A stretch of DNA of 10,268 nucleotides from Verrucomicrobiota bacterium (GTDB taxonomy: Bacteria > Verrucomicrobiota > Verrucomicrobiia > Chthoniobacterales > UBA10450): positions 6,160 through 16,427 of the forward strand of contig QHPN01000169.1 of NCBI GenBank assembly GCA_003219115.1, written 5' to 3'. Shown one piece after another: positions 1 to 7,416 of this stretch (its first letter is position 1; every line of letters begins with the position of its first letter). The position numbers and the translations under genes are program-made. The notes below the pieces were generated by a model. The model was not told the DNA's origin and searched no databases. It saw nothing but the letters and a program-made list of their open reading frames with translations.

Positions 1-680
1 TTTTCCTTCCGGCGTTGTCGCGCTTACAATCACAGCCGGCCAGGTATCGCTCGACCTTTATGCGAATGTATGGGGTCGTGATCATGGTGGCTTTTTTCTT
101 TGCCAGCATGCTCCTGGCGCTTTCGCACCCGGTTACGCTCGTTTTACTTGGCCACAAGTGGGAGCAAGCTAGCGCCATTTTCGCGGGATTCACAGTTTTA
201 GCGATTTCGCTTCCTCTCGCCAACGTAACAAGTTGGCTACTTACAAGCCAGGGGCGTGGGAAAGATATTTTAATTCAAAATTCGATTGCAGCGTTTCTTT
301 CGCTGGCGTCGTTCATTGCCGGTTTGCCATTTGGGCCTGTCGGCGTAGCAATCGCGTTTTCGCTTTCCGGGCTCCTGCTGCGACTGCCGATCCTCTATTA
401 CAATGCCGGACGAAAAGGACCGGTCAGCACGAAGGATTTGTGGACTGGATTTTTATCGCACTTGCCGCTGTGGCTTGTTGTATTTGCGGCAACTTGGTGT
501 GCACATCAACGGGTAGCCGGGGCACGCCCATGGATGCAGCTTCTAATATGTTTACCTATCGGCGCGACCGTGGGTATCGCGTTTATCGCAGTTTCCAAAC
601 CGCAGCGACGCGTCGCCAGGGACCTGTGGCAATCCGTCAATGAATTTCGCAGGCGAGAACGCACTCTGGCGGCGAATTGA
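1..680 (+). CDS. Polysaccharide flippase (Wzx/MOP superfamily), C-terminal part, 5'-truncated by the window
   Basis: The reading frame is open from the window edge (codons in phase with position 3) to the TGA at 678-680. The first visible residues (F-L-P-A-L-S-R-L-Q) resemble the segment seen in the middle of Wzx/WzxC-type lipid-linked oligosaccharide flippases, so roughly the N-terminal half lies upstream. What remains has about five to six hydrophobic segments, for example around positions 75-150, 160-230, 290-380, 445-500 and 530-595. It ends in a basic cytoplasmic tail rich in Arg. The family moves undecaprenyl-linked repeat units across the inner membrane for capsule, O-antigen or exopolysaccharide assembly. 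It is followed 74 bp later by two sulfotransferases, which fits a surface-polysaccharide locus. The TTG at 15 could be read as a start but is internal. The family call is from sequence character only; substrate unknown. Confidence 0.8.
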   Translation, partial: FLPALSRLQSQPARYRSTFMRMYGVVIMVAFFFASMLLALSHPVTLVLLGHKWEQASAIFAGFTVLAISLPLANVTSWLLTSQGRGKDILIQNSIAAFLSLASFIAGLPFGPVGVAIAFSLSGLLLRLPILYYNAGRKGPVSTKDLWTGFLSHLPLWLVVFAATWCAHQRVAGARPWMQLLICLPIGATVGIAFIAVSKPQRRVARDLWQSVNEFRRRERTLAAN

Positions 681-754
681 AAGCGATTCACGGCAGCAAA
701 GAGGTTCTCCAACCAAAGGCAATTTGAACTTCACTGGAATTCCTGAAAGCTTCG

Positions 755-1798
755 ATGCAAGACCAGACTGAATTTGATCACGGGTATGTGTTTATTTGCG
801 GCATGCCACGGAGTGGCACGACCATCCTTGGCCGTAACGTTGGGAGATTAGTAGATTGCACAGATCTTAAAAACACGGGAACCAGGGCAGACGAAGGCCA
901 GAATGTGCAGAACGTTTATCCAACGGCACACGAATTAGGAGGGCCGGGTCGTTTTGGTTTTGATACGCGAGCCCATCGAACTGAGAGCTCAACTCTGTTG
1001 ACGCCAGAAAATGTATCCAAGCTGAGAGCTAGCTGGCACAAGTACTGGGACAATGCAAAGCGCATTTACGTAGAGAAAACTCCTAGTAATCTGCTAGCGA
1101 CACGCTTCTTACAAGCGGCTTTTGCTAATTCCTATTTTATTGTCATTCGCCGCCACCCCGTGCCCGTTGCAATGGCATCTCAGAAATGGAAGTTCAATGT
1201 GACATCCCTTGACAACTTGTTCAGGCATTGGCTGCACTGCCATGCGTTGTTTGAAGGCGATCGGAAATATTTGAAGCGAGTTTATGAGCTAAAGTATGAA
1301 AATTACGTGGAAGACCAGGATAAATACCACAACGAGATTGCGGCATTCATTGGGACGCAGGTACCCGAGCCTCCTAAGGACGACACCTTTCGTATTGTGC
1401 TGCAGTGGCGAAATCCCACTGGTTTGCGTGTTCCAGAGAAAGGGATGGAAAAGGCAAGTCCGATTCACAATCAGAAGTATCTTGATCGATGGCACAAACT
1501 TCTCACTGAATCGCCATTTCGGATTTACTATCGTTACCTTGTGCGGAAGTATGAGTCTCAATTTAATCAATACGGCTATTCGTTAATTAGCGGATTGCCC
1601 GACGGGAATGAGGTATTGTGTGAAGAGGGGATGATTGCCAACGGGCTGGGCGCCTTATCGTGCGTGGCGGCGGACACAGGCGCGTTGATGTGGCGGGTCG
1701 CTTTGCGATTCGGGGTAGCATCGCGACAGGTAACCAAGGCCATTCTGCCTCAACTTGTGATCGGGAAGCTCAAACAACTTCGAGCCACAGAAGGCTAA
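755..1798 (+). CDS. PAPS-dependent sulfotransferase family protein (paralogue 1)
   Basis: 347 residues, soluble. The 5'-phosphosulfate-binding loop of PAPS sulfotransferases is near the N-terminus (C15-G-M-P-R-S-G-T-T23). An EKTP motif sits at 107-110, and the 3'-phosphate-binding strand with R132/R133 followed by H-P-V lies at 128-140. The family transfers sulfate from PAPS to a hydroxyl or amine; beside a flippase the likely acceptor is a glycan repeat unit, which is inference. The position where the classical 3'-phosphate motif has Ser (Arg+8) is Ala141, with Ser142 next to it. It is a full-length paralogue of the gene at 1986-3014, with about 60-65% identity by hand count over the first ~145 aligned residues. 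It carries about 23 extra residues in a Trp/Arg-containing stretch around 206-238. The ATG at 755 lacks a strong Shine-Dalgarno, but it puts the P-loop at the normal distance from the N-terminus. Confidence 0.85.
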   Translation: MQDQTEFDHGYVFICGMPRSGTTILGRNVGRLVDCTDLKNTGTRADEGQNVQNVYPTAHELGGPGRFGFDTRAHRTESSTLLTPENVSKLRASWHKYWDNAKRIYVEKTPSNLLATRFLQAAFANSYFIVIRRHPVPVAMASQKWKFNVTSLDNLFRHWLHCHALFEGDRKYLKRVYELKYENYVEDQDKYHNEIAAFIGTQVPEPPKDDTFRIVLQWRNPTGLRVPEKGMEKASPIHNQKYLDRWHKLLTESPFRIYYRYLVRKYESQFNQYGYSLISGLPDGNEVLCEEGMIANGLGALSCVAADTGALMWRVALRFGVASRQVTKAILPQLVIGKLKQLRATEG

Positions 1799-1915
1799 TT
1801 GGAAGGTTACGAGCTCTATTCATTACACTCGGTGCCTACCTCAAGCCTGCGCATTTGGCTATGTCATCATCAACAATAGTGAACCACATCACCGTCCCAC
1901 GCGTTGAGCAGCCAA

Positions 1916-1944
1916 TTGGTGCAAGCTCCATGAAACAGTATATC
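1916..1944 (+). promoter_or_regulatory. Possible sigma70-type promoter upstream of second sulfotransferase
   Basis: TTGGTG at 1916-1921 and TATATC at 1939-1944 are separated by exactly 17 bp, about 40 bp before the ATG at 1986. The 187-bp gap at 1799-1985 between the two sulfotransferases holds no supported gene, and this is the only promoter-like signal I see in it. It is a weak match on the -35 side and could be chance. Confidence 0.25.
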
Positions 1945-1985
1945 GTCAGCCTCGTCGTAATATTGAATCGTTAATCAAGGTAAGA

Positions 1986-3014
1986 ATGACAACACAAGTG
2001 ATGAGCACCCAAGACGGCAATGACATCAAACGTAGATATGTGTTCATTTGCGGCTTGCACAGAAGCGGAACTAGTCTGCTTGGTCGCAATGTTGCGAGAC
2101 TGGAAAACTGCACGGGTTTCAAGGATACTGGCGCGACCGAGGACGAAGGTCAATTTCTCCAGGATATTTACCCAATTAGCAAGGTTTACGGCGGTGCAGG
2201 AAGATTCGGATTCGACCCGCGTGCGCACCTGACAGAAATTTCGCCCCTGCTAACACCGGAGAACGCACTGAAACTCCGGCAAAGTTGGGAACGATACTGG
2301 GATCGGAGCAAGGCCATCTGCGTGGAAAAGACCCCCGGCAATCTTCTCAAGACACGTTTTTTGCAGGCAATGTTCCCGGAGAGTTACTTCATTGTGATAA
2401 GGCGTCATCCGGTATCGGTGAGTATGGCTAACCAGAAGTGGAAAGGAGATCTTGCCGCCATTCATAATCTGTTTGAGCATTGGTTGCATTGCCATGCGCT
2501 TCTCGACGAAGACAAAAAACATTTGAAACATGTTTACGAACTGAGTTACGAGGATTACGTTCGAGATCCTGGCAAGTATCACGCGGAAATTGCTACCTTT
2601 ATCGGCAGCAGAGTTCCAGAAGATCTTATGGAACCAGTGACCGGTGTTTATAATCAAAAGTATTTCAACCAGTGGTCTGAGCTCTTGAATACATCTCCCC
2701 TTAAAGGTTACTATCGCTTTGTTGCTGCCAAATATGACGCATTGTTCACGAAATACGGGTACTCTTTAATGAAAGGGTTCGGCGGGAATGAAGAACAGTT
2801 TCTTGGAGCAAATCGAATCGGCGAGACTGCTGGAGCTTTGTATTGTTTGTTGGCAGATGCTAATGCGCTGATAATTCGCTTAGCGACAAGATCTAAAGGG
2901 TACTTCAGGAGACAAGTCAGGGCGCACCTCCCTGAATCACTCAAAGTCCGAATCAAAGATGCTGTTCCGAAACCGACTCACGTTAAGAGTCCCCCGACGA
3001 TAGCGTCGTCTTAG
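1986..3014 (+). CDS. PAPS-dependent sulfotransferase family protein (paralogue 2)
   Basis: 342 residues, soluble. The phosphosulfate loop is C22-G-L-H-R-S-G-T-S30, the EKTP motif is at 114-117, and the 3'-phosphate strand contains R139/R140 followed by H-P-V. It is collinear with the upstream paralogue from the P-loop to the unusual C-terminal extension (GAL-x-C-x2-AD pattern, basic helix, R-Q-V, L-P). The pair therefore arose by whole-gene duplication, not by sharing one domain. At the classical Ser position (Arg+8) it also has Ala, followed by Asn149 where paralogue 1 has Ser142. It lacks the paralogue's 23-residue insertion before the conserved N-Q-K-Y. The start at 1986 is supported by AAGG at 1977-1980, 5 nt upstream; an in-frame ATG at 2001 is an alternative. 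The role is probably sulfation of a second position or second sugar of the exported glycan, by inference. Confidence 0.85.
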   Translation: MTTQVMSTQDGNDIKRRYVFICGLHRSGTSLLGRNVARLENCTGFKDTGATEDEGQFLQDIYPISKVYGGAGRFGFDPRAHLTEISPLLTPENALKLRQSWERYWDRSKAICVEKTPGNLLKTRFLQAMFPESYFIVIRRHPVSVSMANQKWKGDLAAIHNLFEHWLHCHALLDEDKKHLKHVYELSYEDYVRDPGKYHAEIATFIGSRVPEDLMEPVTGVYNQKYFNQWSELLNTSPLKGYYRFVAAKYDALFTKYGYSLMKGFGGNEEQFLGANRIGETAGALYCLLADANALIIRLATRSKGYFRRQVRAHLPESLKVRIKDAVPKPTHVKSPPTIASS

Positions 3015-3070
3015 AGAACAGAACGCTGCCGTCTTCGTTAGGGTAAGGCGAGCTTGCTGCACAGATTGAT

Positions 3071-5731
3071 ATGTTAACAGAAACAAAAACGATTAACAGG
3101 CCCGACACTACGGCGGTGGTGGCGGCACCGTCACGACTTTTGGGCAATTACTTAAATAAGCCGGCTCAATTCTTGGCCATTTTACTACAGTTCGCACTAA
3201 TTGCCGTCATCATCGACAATTGGCACCTTGAAAGTCAGGTGCTAGCACGGCTGATGTGGCTGGCGGTTGTGGGTTTCGCCATTCACCATCTATTGCCGCA
3301 AAGGTTTCGGCTACCATTCTTTGCACTGTTGTCGCTGGTGGCAGTCGTCACTGGTGTCGGTCACATCGGACCTAACGTCTGGATGGGGTGGTTGAGTGGA
3401 AGAATTTCCTCGAGTGGCCTTCTCTATCACTTTTTTCCGGGATTAACACTTGTCGCGATTGGGCTTGGTCTCATCGGGCTATGCCACCTGCCGATTCGCT
3501 TTGCTGCGCGCGTTGGTCTGGTGGCGGCCGCCGGCGCCGGACTCGCCTTCCTGCGGGGGCATAGCCAGTGGTTTCCGGATATTGCCGACATGTGGGTGGT
3601 TCTCGGCTCAATGTTCATGTTCCGCTTGATTGTCTATCTCTATGACCTGCAGCATCGGACAGCGCCGTTCAGCTTTTCGCGGGCCGTCTCCTATTTCTTT
3701 CTGCTACCGAATGTCTGTTTCCCACTGTTTCCGGTAGTAGACTACAAGACCTTCTGCTCGACCTACTACAATGAAGACTGGGTTCCTATCTACCAGAATG
3801 GAATCCGCTGGATGATTCGCGGCGTAGCCCAGCTACTCTTGTATCGAATAGTTTATCAGTATGCGCCGCTGGACGTATCCACGCTTTCGTCCTCGCTGGA
3901 CGCCGTTGGATTCATGTTGGGCACGTATCTGTTGTATCTGCGTGTCTCAGGCACTTTTCACCTGATTGTGGGTTTGTTGCACATGTTCGGGTTTAATCTG
4001 CCCGAGACCCATCACCTGTATTACCTGGCCACAAGCTTCACTGATTTCTGGCGCCGCATTAACATCTATTGGAAAGACTTCGTGATGAAGCTTTTCTTCT
4101 ATCCGACGCATTTCAAGCTGCGGAAGATGGGGACGATACCGGCATTAGCGGTGGCGACGATGGTGACGTTTCTTGCCACCTGGTTGCTGCACTCCTGGCA
4201 ATGGTTCTGGATTCTGGGCAAACCGTTATTCAACTGGAAGGATTTTTCCTTCTGGATGATTCTGGCGGTGCTGGTGCTGGTAACGGCGATCTACGAGACG
4301 ACGCGTGGGCGGAAGCGAACTCTTCGGCCCTCGCGGGTTACTATTCGAACGCGCTTGATGTATGGCTTGCAGGCAGGGGGGACCTTTTGCGCGATGTGCC
4401 TTTTGTGGACATATTGGTCCTGCCAATCGTGGTCGGAGTTTGAGACTTTGATGGATGCGGCATCCAAGCCGAGCTGGAGCGATGTGCTCGTGATTCTTGG
4501 AGTCTTCGCACTGGTATGCGGCGGCGGGATGTTGTGGGGGCAATCGAGCCGGGAGACCTCAGAGGGCAAAAGAACAACGGCGGCCCGGGGGCCATTTCCG
4601 TTCTGGCGTTCGGCCGTTGCAGTCACGGTTGGGTCGCTATGTCTTCTTGCCGGACCATCTCTTGCTACGCGGACAATCCCCGCAACTAAAGGTGCAATAG
4701 CGCGGCTTCACGACGATGTCTTAAATGCGCGCGACATGAATCAGCAGCGCCGCGGATACTACGAAGACCTTGACGTTTCTCGGAAAGATAACTGGGGGTG
4801 GCAGAATGCTGAAGAGCCGGAGGGATGGGATAAAGGCAAAAAAGCTTTTGTTCGCCCGCGCTCAGACTTCTTGTTAACCGACGTCGTTCCATCGATGAAC
4901 ACGGTGCTTGCCGGCGCTCCTTGCACCTCCAACTCCCTGGGAATGCGTGACCGGGAATATCAGAAGGCGAAGCCAGCGAACACATACCGAATTGTCCTTT
5001 TAGGGGCTTCGAATGACATGGGAACGGGCGTGAAAAACGACCAGACGTACGAGAATCGCGTCGAAGACAAGCTCAATGCGCATCTTCCGGACGCGCGCTA
5101 TTCACAGTACGAAATCCTGAACCTGGCCGTCAGGGCCGATAGTATCCTTCAAAGGGTGCTGAGGCTCGAACAGGAAGGCTTTCAGTATCAACCTGACGCC
5201 GCTATACTGTCGGTTAGCGCAGTCGATGAGCAGTTCATCGCGTCCCATTTAAGAAAGGCTCTGATGCAGGGAATCGAACCAACTGGCGATTACGGTGATG
5301 TCGTGCAGTCAGTCATCCGCAGGGCGAGGGTCAATGGAAAAATGCCGGCAGTGATGATTGAACGTCGTCTGCAACCCTATGTTACCGAACTATGGGCGTG
5401 GTCGTTCCGACGATTTGCGCAGCAATGCGCTCAGCACGGAATCCGTCCAGTGGTCATGTACCGTCCCGCGCCAGCGGATTTCGCCGGATTGGAAGCGACT
5501 GGTCGGAGCAAAACGCTTCAGTTGGCCCGGGCAGCCGGACTGGAAGTCATGGATCTGTCCCCGGCCTTTGACGCAGTGACTGACCGTTCTTCGCTCATCC
5601 TTGCGAAATGGGATGATCATACGACCGCACTTGGTCACCGGTTGCTGGCGGAAGAATTATACAAGGATCTGCTCGCACTACTGTTTAGTTCGTCGAGCCA
5701 ACAAAAAATATCGCCTCAGCCGAAGCCTTAA
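3071..5731 (+). CDS. MBOAT-family O-acyltransferase fused to an extracytoplasmic SGNH domain (DltB-DltD-like fusion)
   Basis: 886 residues. Residues ~33-490 form a polytopic membrane domain with about a dozen hydrophobic segments. The MBOAT signature lies at 323-345 (T-D-F-W-R-R-I-N..., charged amphipathic stretch, F-F-Y-P), and the invariant MBOAT His is probably H374 in W-L-L-H-S-W. The usual F-W-R-R-W-H is here F-W-R-R-I-N, with N331 replacing His. A further membrane segment (~510-532) leads to an extracytoplasmic region. That region has an N-S-L-G-M-R-D block (621-627), an SGNH block I L-L-G-A-S-N-D with candidate nucleophile S647, block II N684-L-A, and a terminal D848-D-H850 followed by G-H-R, the expected Asp/His pair. 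MBOATs move acyl groups across the membrane, and SGNH partners (DltD, AlgX/AlgJ) place them on polymers; here both steps lie in one chain. A carrier protein and an adenylation gene follow immediately, which supports a Dlt-like relay. Acceptor and acyl group are not shown by this gene. Confidence 0.85.
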   Translation: MLTETKTINRPDTTAVVAAPSRLLGNYLNKPAQFLAILLQFALIAVIIDNWHLESQVLARLMWLAVVGFAIHHLLPQRFRLPFFALLSLVAVVTGVGHIGPNVWMGWLSGRISSSGLLYHFFPGLTLVAIGLGLIGLCHLPIRFAARVGLVAAAGAGLAFLRGHSQWFPDIADMWVVLGSMFMFRLIVYLYDLQHRTAPFSFSRAVSYFFLLPNVCFPLFPVVDYKTFCSTYYNEDWVPIYQNGIRWMIRGVAQLLLYRIVYQYAPLDVSTLSSSLDAVGFMLGTYLLYLRVSGTFHLIVGLLHMFGFNLPETHHLYYLATSFTDFWRRINIYWKDFVMKLFFYPTHFKLRKMGTIPALAVATMVTFLATWLLHSWQWFWILGKPLFNWKDFSFWMILAVLVLVTAIYETTRGRKRTLRPSRVTIRTRLMYGLQAGGTFCAMCLLWTYWSCQSWSEFETLMDAASKPSWSDVLVILGVFALVCGGGMLWGQSSRETSEGKRTTAARGPFPFWRSAVAVTVGSLCLLAGPSLATRTIPATKGAIARLHDDVLNARDMNQQRRGYYEDLDVSRKDNWGWQNAEEPEGWDKGKKAFVRPRSDFLLTDVVPSMNTVLAGAPCTSNSLGMRDREYQKAKPANTYRIVLLGASNDMGTGVKNDQTYENRVEDKLNAHLPDARYSQYEILNLAVRADSILQRVLRLEQEGFQYQPDAAILSVSAVDEQFIASHLRKALMQGIEPTGDYGDVVQSVIRRARVNGKMPAVMIERRLQPYVTELWAWSFRRFAQQCAQHGIRPVVMYRPAPADFAGLEATGRSKTLQLARAAGLEVMDLSPAFDAVTDRSSLILAKWDDHTTALGHRLLAEELYKDLLALLFSSSSQQKISPQPKP

Positions 5732-5826
5732 GGCCGGTGAGGCGGAGCCCAACTGGTTCACTGCCCAACGGATTTCCAAGGTTTGGTAGTGGCCTTTCAC
5801 GTACATTCCATCTACTAAATGTAACT

Positions 5827-6081
5827 ATGAATGAGCAAGAAATTAAGTCAGCGCTTAAGACTTACATCCTTAATGAGTTTCTGCCCGGCGAAGATCCCGC
5901 GGCGTTGACCGACGCTACACCGCTGATGACGACTGGAATCCTTGATTCCATAGCCGTGCTTAAGGTTGTCACATTCCTGGAAAACGAATTCAGTATTACG
6001 GTTGAGCCGCACGAAGCGGTAGTCGATAATCTGAACACAATTTCCGATATCGCCCGTCTCGTGATAGCCAAGAAGACGTGA
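5827..6081 (+). CDS. Acyl/peptidyl carrier protein (DltC/PltL-like stand-alone carrier)
   Basis: 84 residues, acidic, all helical in appearance. The phosphopantetheine attachment motif is T-G-I-L-D-S-I with Ser41 as the expected 4'-phosphopantetheine site. Helix II follows (A-V-L-K-V-V-T-F-L-E), then the usual E-F-x-I-x-V-E-P-H-E region. Its length matches DltC and discrete PCPs. It lies 95 bp after the MBOAT-SGNH gene and 90 bp before the adenylation gene, so the three are probably made together. Its job would be to hold the activated amino acid as a thioester between the adenylation enzyme and the membrane acyltransferase. The start was set at 5827 because a normal carrier protein begins there; an in-frame ATG at 5737 adds 30 residues with no carrier-like character. 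No good Shine-Dalgarno is visible. Confidence 0.9.
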   Translation: MNEQEIKSALKTYILNEFLPGEDPAALTDATPLMTTGILDSIAVLKVVTFLENEFSITVEPHEAVVDNLNTISDIARLVIAKKT

Positions 6082-6094
6082 TTCGGACCGAATC
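6080..6094. repeat. Perfect inverted repeat overlapping the carrier-protein stop codon
   Basis: GATTCGG-A-CCGAATC: 7-bp arms around a single central base, starting inside the stop codon of the carrier gene. As DNA it has the symmetry of a small operator. As RNA it could only form a tight 6-bp hairpin with a 3-nt loop, and no U tract follows, so it is not a convincing terminator. Confidence 0.4.
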
Positions 6095-6113
6095 GCGGGA
6101 ATTTGTCATTCTT

Positions 6114-6129
6114 TGGCAAGCGTCCTGCG
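6114..6129 (+). promoter_or_regulatory. Possible sigma54 (-24/-12) promoter before the adenylation gene
   Basis: TGGCAA followed by CTGCG gives GG at 6115-6116 and GC at 6127-6128, the exact GG-N10-GC spacing of RpoN promoters. A transcript would start near 6140, about 30 nt before the ATG at 6172. Only about eight of the conserved bases match, and a similar chance match occurs elsewhere in the window, so this is tentative. Confidence 0.2.
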
Positions 6130-6171
6130 AATCGCAGTTAAATCACCCTCCGGGAATTTGGCATAACTTCA

Positions 6172-7416
6172 ATGTATATAAGAGTATTGCACCAGCTTCT
6201 GGATCAGTCGGCGGAGCGCTTTCCTAGCCGTCCGGCCGTTGAGGAATCGCAGGGGGGCAGCATTAGCTATTGCGACCTGGCGCGTTTGTCAGATCGCCTG
6301 CGCGACCGTCTCTGCCAGATGGAGGTGCACCCGGGAGATCGCGTCGGTTTGTGCATGCGAAAATCCGCCGACGGTATTGCTTCGTTGTTTGGCATTATGA
6401 AGGCGGGAGCCGCCTATGTTCCAGTCGATTCAACTGCGCCCCCTTCCCGGAACGCATTCATATTTCACAATTGCGCGGTCAAAGTCTTGATCGTTGAAGC
6501 GCGACTGGAAAACGGGTTGCGGGAGCAATTCAGCCAGCTTGGTTACACTCCTCAGTTAATTGTCATTGACGGAGTTGGGGGTGGCATCCCGCTCACGCAG
6601 GCGTTGGAACAACTTGATGCGATTGAGCTGGCTCCAGCCGCTATAACCGTAATTCCCGAACCGTCCCAACTCGCCTACATCTTATATACGTCAGGCTCAA
6701 CAGGGCAGCCTAAGGGCGTTATGCTATCTCACAGCAATGCTCTCGCCTTTGTCGATTGGTGCTCCGACGTGTTTCAACCCAACGAACACGATCGCTTTTC
6801 CTCGCACGCCCCATTTCACTTCGATCTGTCGATTCTCGACATTTATGTCTCGCTCAAACACGGCGCGACCTTGGTGCTCGTCGAGGAGCAGTTAGGCAAG
6901 GACCCGGCGCGTCTGGCACCGTGGCTTGCCGAAAAGAAACTCACAATCTGGTATTCGGCCCCTTCCATTCTGAGTTTGCTGGCACAGTTCGGGAAACTGG
7001 ATCGGCACGATTATTCTTCCCTCAGACTTGTGTTATTTGCCGGCGAAGTTTTTCCAATCAAATACCTCAAGCTTCTAAAGTCGTTGTGGCCGCATCCGAA
7101 GTATTTCAATCTCTATGGCCCGACGGAAACGAACGTCTGTACCTTTTACGAGGCTCCATCGGTGATTCCGGAGTCCCAAACGGAACCGCTTCCCATCGGG
7201 AAGGTCTGTCCGTATTGTCAGCCTCTGGTGGTGAATGAACTTGGGAACGAGGTCGCACGCGGGGTGGAAGGAGAATTGTGTATTGCCGGCGCCAGCGTGC
7301 TGCAGGGATATTGGAATCTGCCCGAACGAACTGCCAAGGCCTTCCTGCCTGGGCGTGAGACTCGCTGGTATCGAACCGGCGATATTGTGATCGAGCTTCC
7401 AGACGCGACCGTATGA
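6172..7416 (+). CDS. Amino-acid adenylation enzyme, large (core) fragment; proline-type specificity code
   Basis: 414 residues carrying the Acore of an ANL-superfamily, NRPS-type ligase. Motifs seen: A3 Y-T-S-G-S-T-G-Q-P-K-G (172-182), A4 around F217-D218, A5 L-Y-G-P-T-E-T (314-320), A6 G-E-L-C-I-A-G (367-373) and A7 W-Y-R-T-G-D (399-404). Aligned to GrsA PheA, the substrate-pocket positions are D218, L219, L222, Y261, L288, A290, L314, V322 and C323, giving D-L-L-Y-L-A-L-V-C. From memory this equals the code of PltF/RedM-type L-proline:carrier ligases and differs from DltA. No condensation or carrier domain is attached; the partner is the carrier at 5827. The frame ends in TGA at 7414-7416 just where the A8 motif should come, and the missing C-terminus continues in another frame at 7413. 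Activity of this fragment alone is unlikely. Enzyme family sure; proline specificity inferred. Confidence 0.85.
   Translation: MYIRVLHQLLDQSAERFPSRPAVEESQGGSISYCDLARLSDRLRDRLCQMEVHPGDRVGLCMRKSADGIASLFGIMKAGAAYVPVDSTAPPSRNAFIFHNCAVKVLIVEARLENGLREQFSQLGYTPQLIVIDGVGGGIPLTQALEQLDAIELAPAAITVIPEPSQLAYILYTSGSTGQPKGVMLSHSNALAFVDWCSDVFQPNEHDRFSSHAPFHFDLSILDIYVSLKHGATLVLVEEQLGKDPARLAPWLAEKKLTIWYSAPSILSLLAQFGKLDRHDYSSLRLVLFAGEVFPIKYLKLLKSLWPHPKYFNLYGPTETNVCTFYEAPSVIPESQTEPLPIGKVCPYCQPLVVNELGNEVARGVEGELCIAGASVLQGYWNLPERTAKAFLPGRETRWYRTGDIVIELPDATV
7395..7416 (+). other. Deletion scar/frameshift in the adenylation gene between motifs A7 and A8
   Basis: Frame 1 reads ...I-E-L-P-D-A-T-V-stop. The other frame, read back from the ATG at 7413, gives R-R-D-R (7401-7412) directly before M-I-K-K-R-G. 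That is the family's G-R-x-D hinge motif, so the hinge Asp survives in the second frame. What is missing is the P-D-G-x4-L-G stretch between them. By spacing in GrsA PheA this is a loss of 25 nt (any loss of 1 mod 3 fits). The bases CAGAC at 7400-7404 serve both readings, consistent with deletion between short repeats. Confidence 0.7.

Noticed and set aside
15..17. TTG as the start of the flippase gene
   Set aside because: The frame is open to the window edge and the residues before it continue the family motif, so the true start lies upstream of the window.
1799..1985. Short open frame running through the gap between the sulfotransferases
   Set aside because: It starts inside sulfotransferase 1, has low-complexity content and resembles nothing; the gap is better seen as intergenic.
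3047..3060. GG-N10-GC sigma54-like match before the MBOAT-SGNH gene
   Set aside because: It is only 10 nt before the ATG, so transcription would start after the start codon; the base match is also poor.
4226..4626. Long antisense open frames within the MBOAT-SGNH gene and other genes
   Set aside because: They are Arg/Pro/Ser-rich with no family resemblance or ribosome-binding sites, and they overlap well-supported genes; they are shadows of coding bias.
5725..5734. 10-bp palindrome GCCTTAAGGC at the MBOAT-SGNH stop codon
   Set aside because: It is too short with no loop to form an RNA hairpin, there is no U run, and such palindromes are expected by chance.
5737..5826. Upstream in-frame ATG adding 30 residues to the carrier protein
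   Set aside because: The added residues (Ser/Pro/Arg/Phe-rich) do not resemble any carrier-protein start, and the protein from 5827 has the normal length and helix I.
7413..7416. ATGA overlap as evidence for a natural two-gene (Acore + Asub) adenylation enzyme
   Set aside because: The overlap is tidy, but no Shine-Dalgarno precedes the ATG, the A7-A8 linker is missing, and the R-R-D-R hinge is readable upstream of the ATG in the second frame. A deletion within one gene explains all of this.
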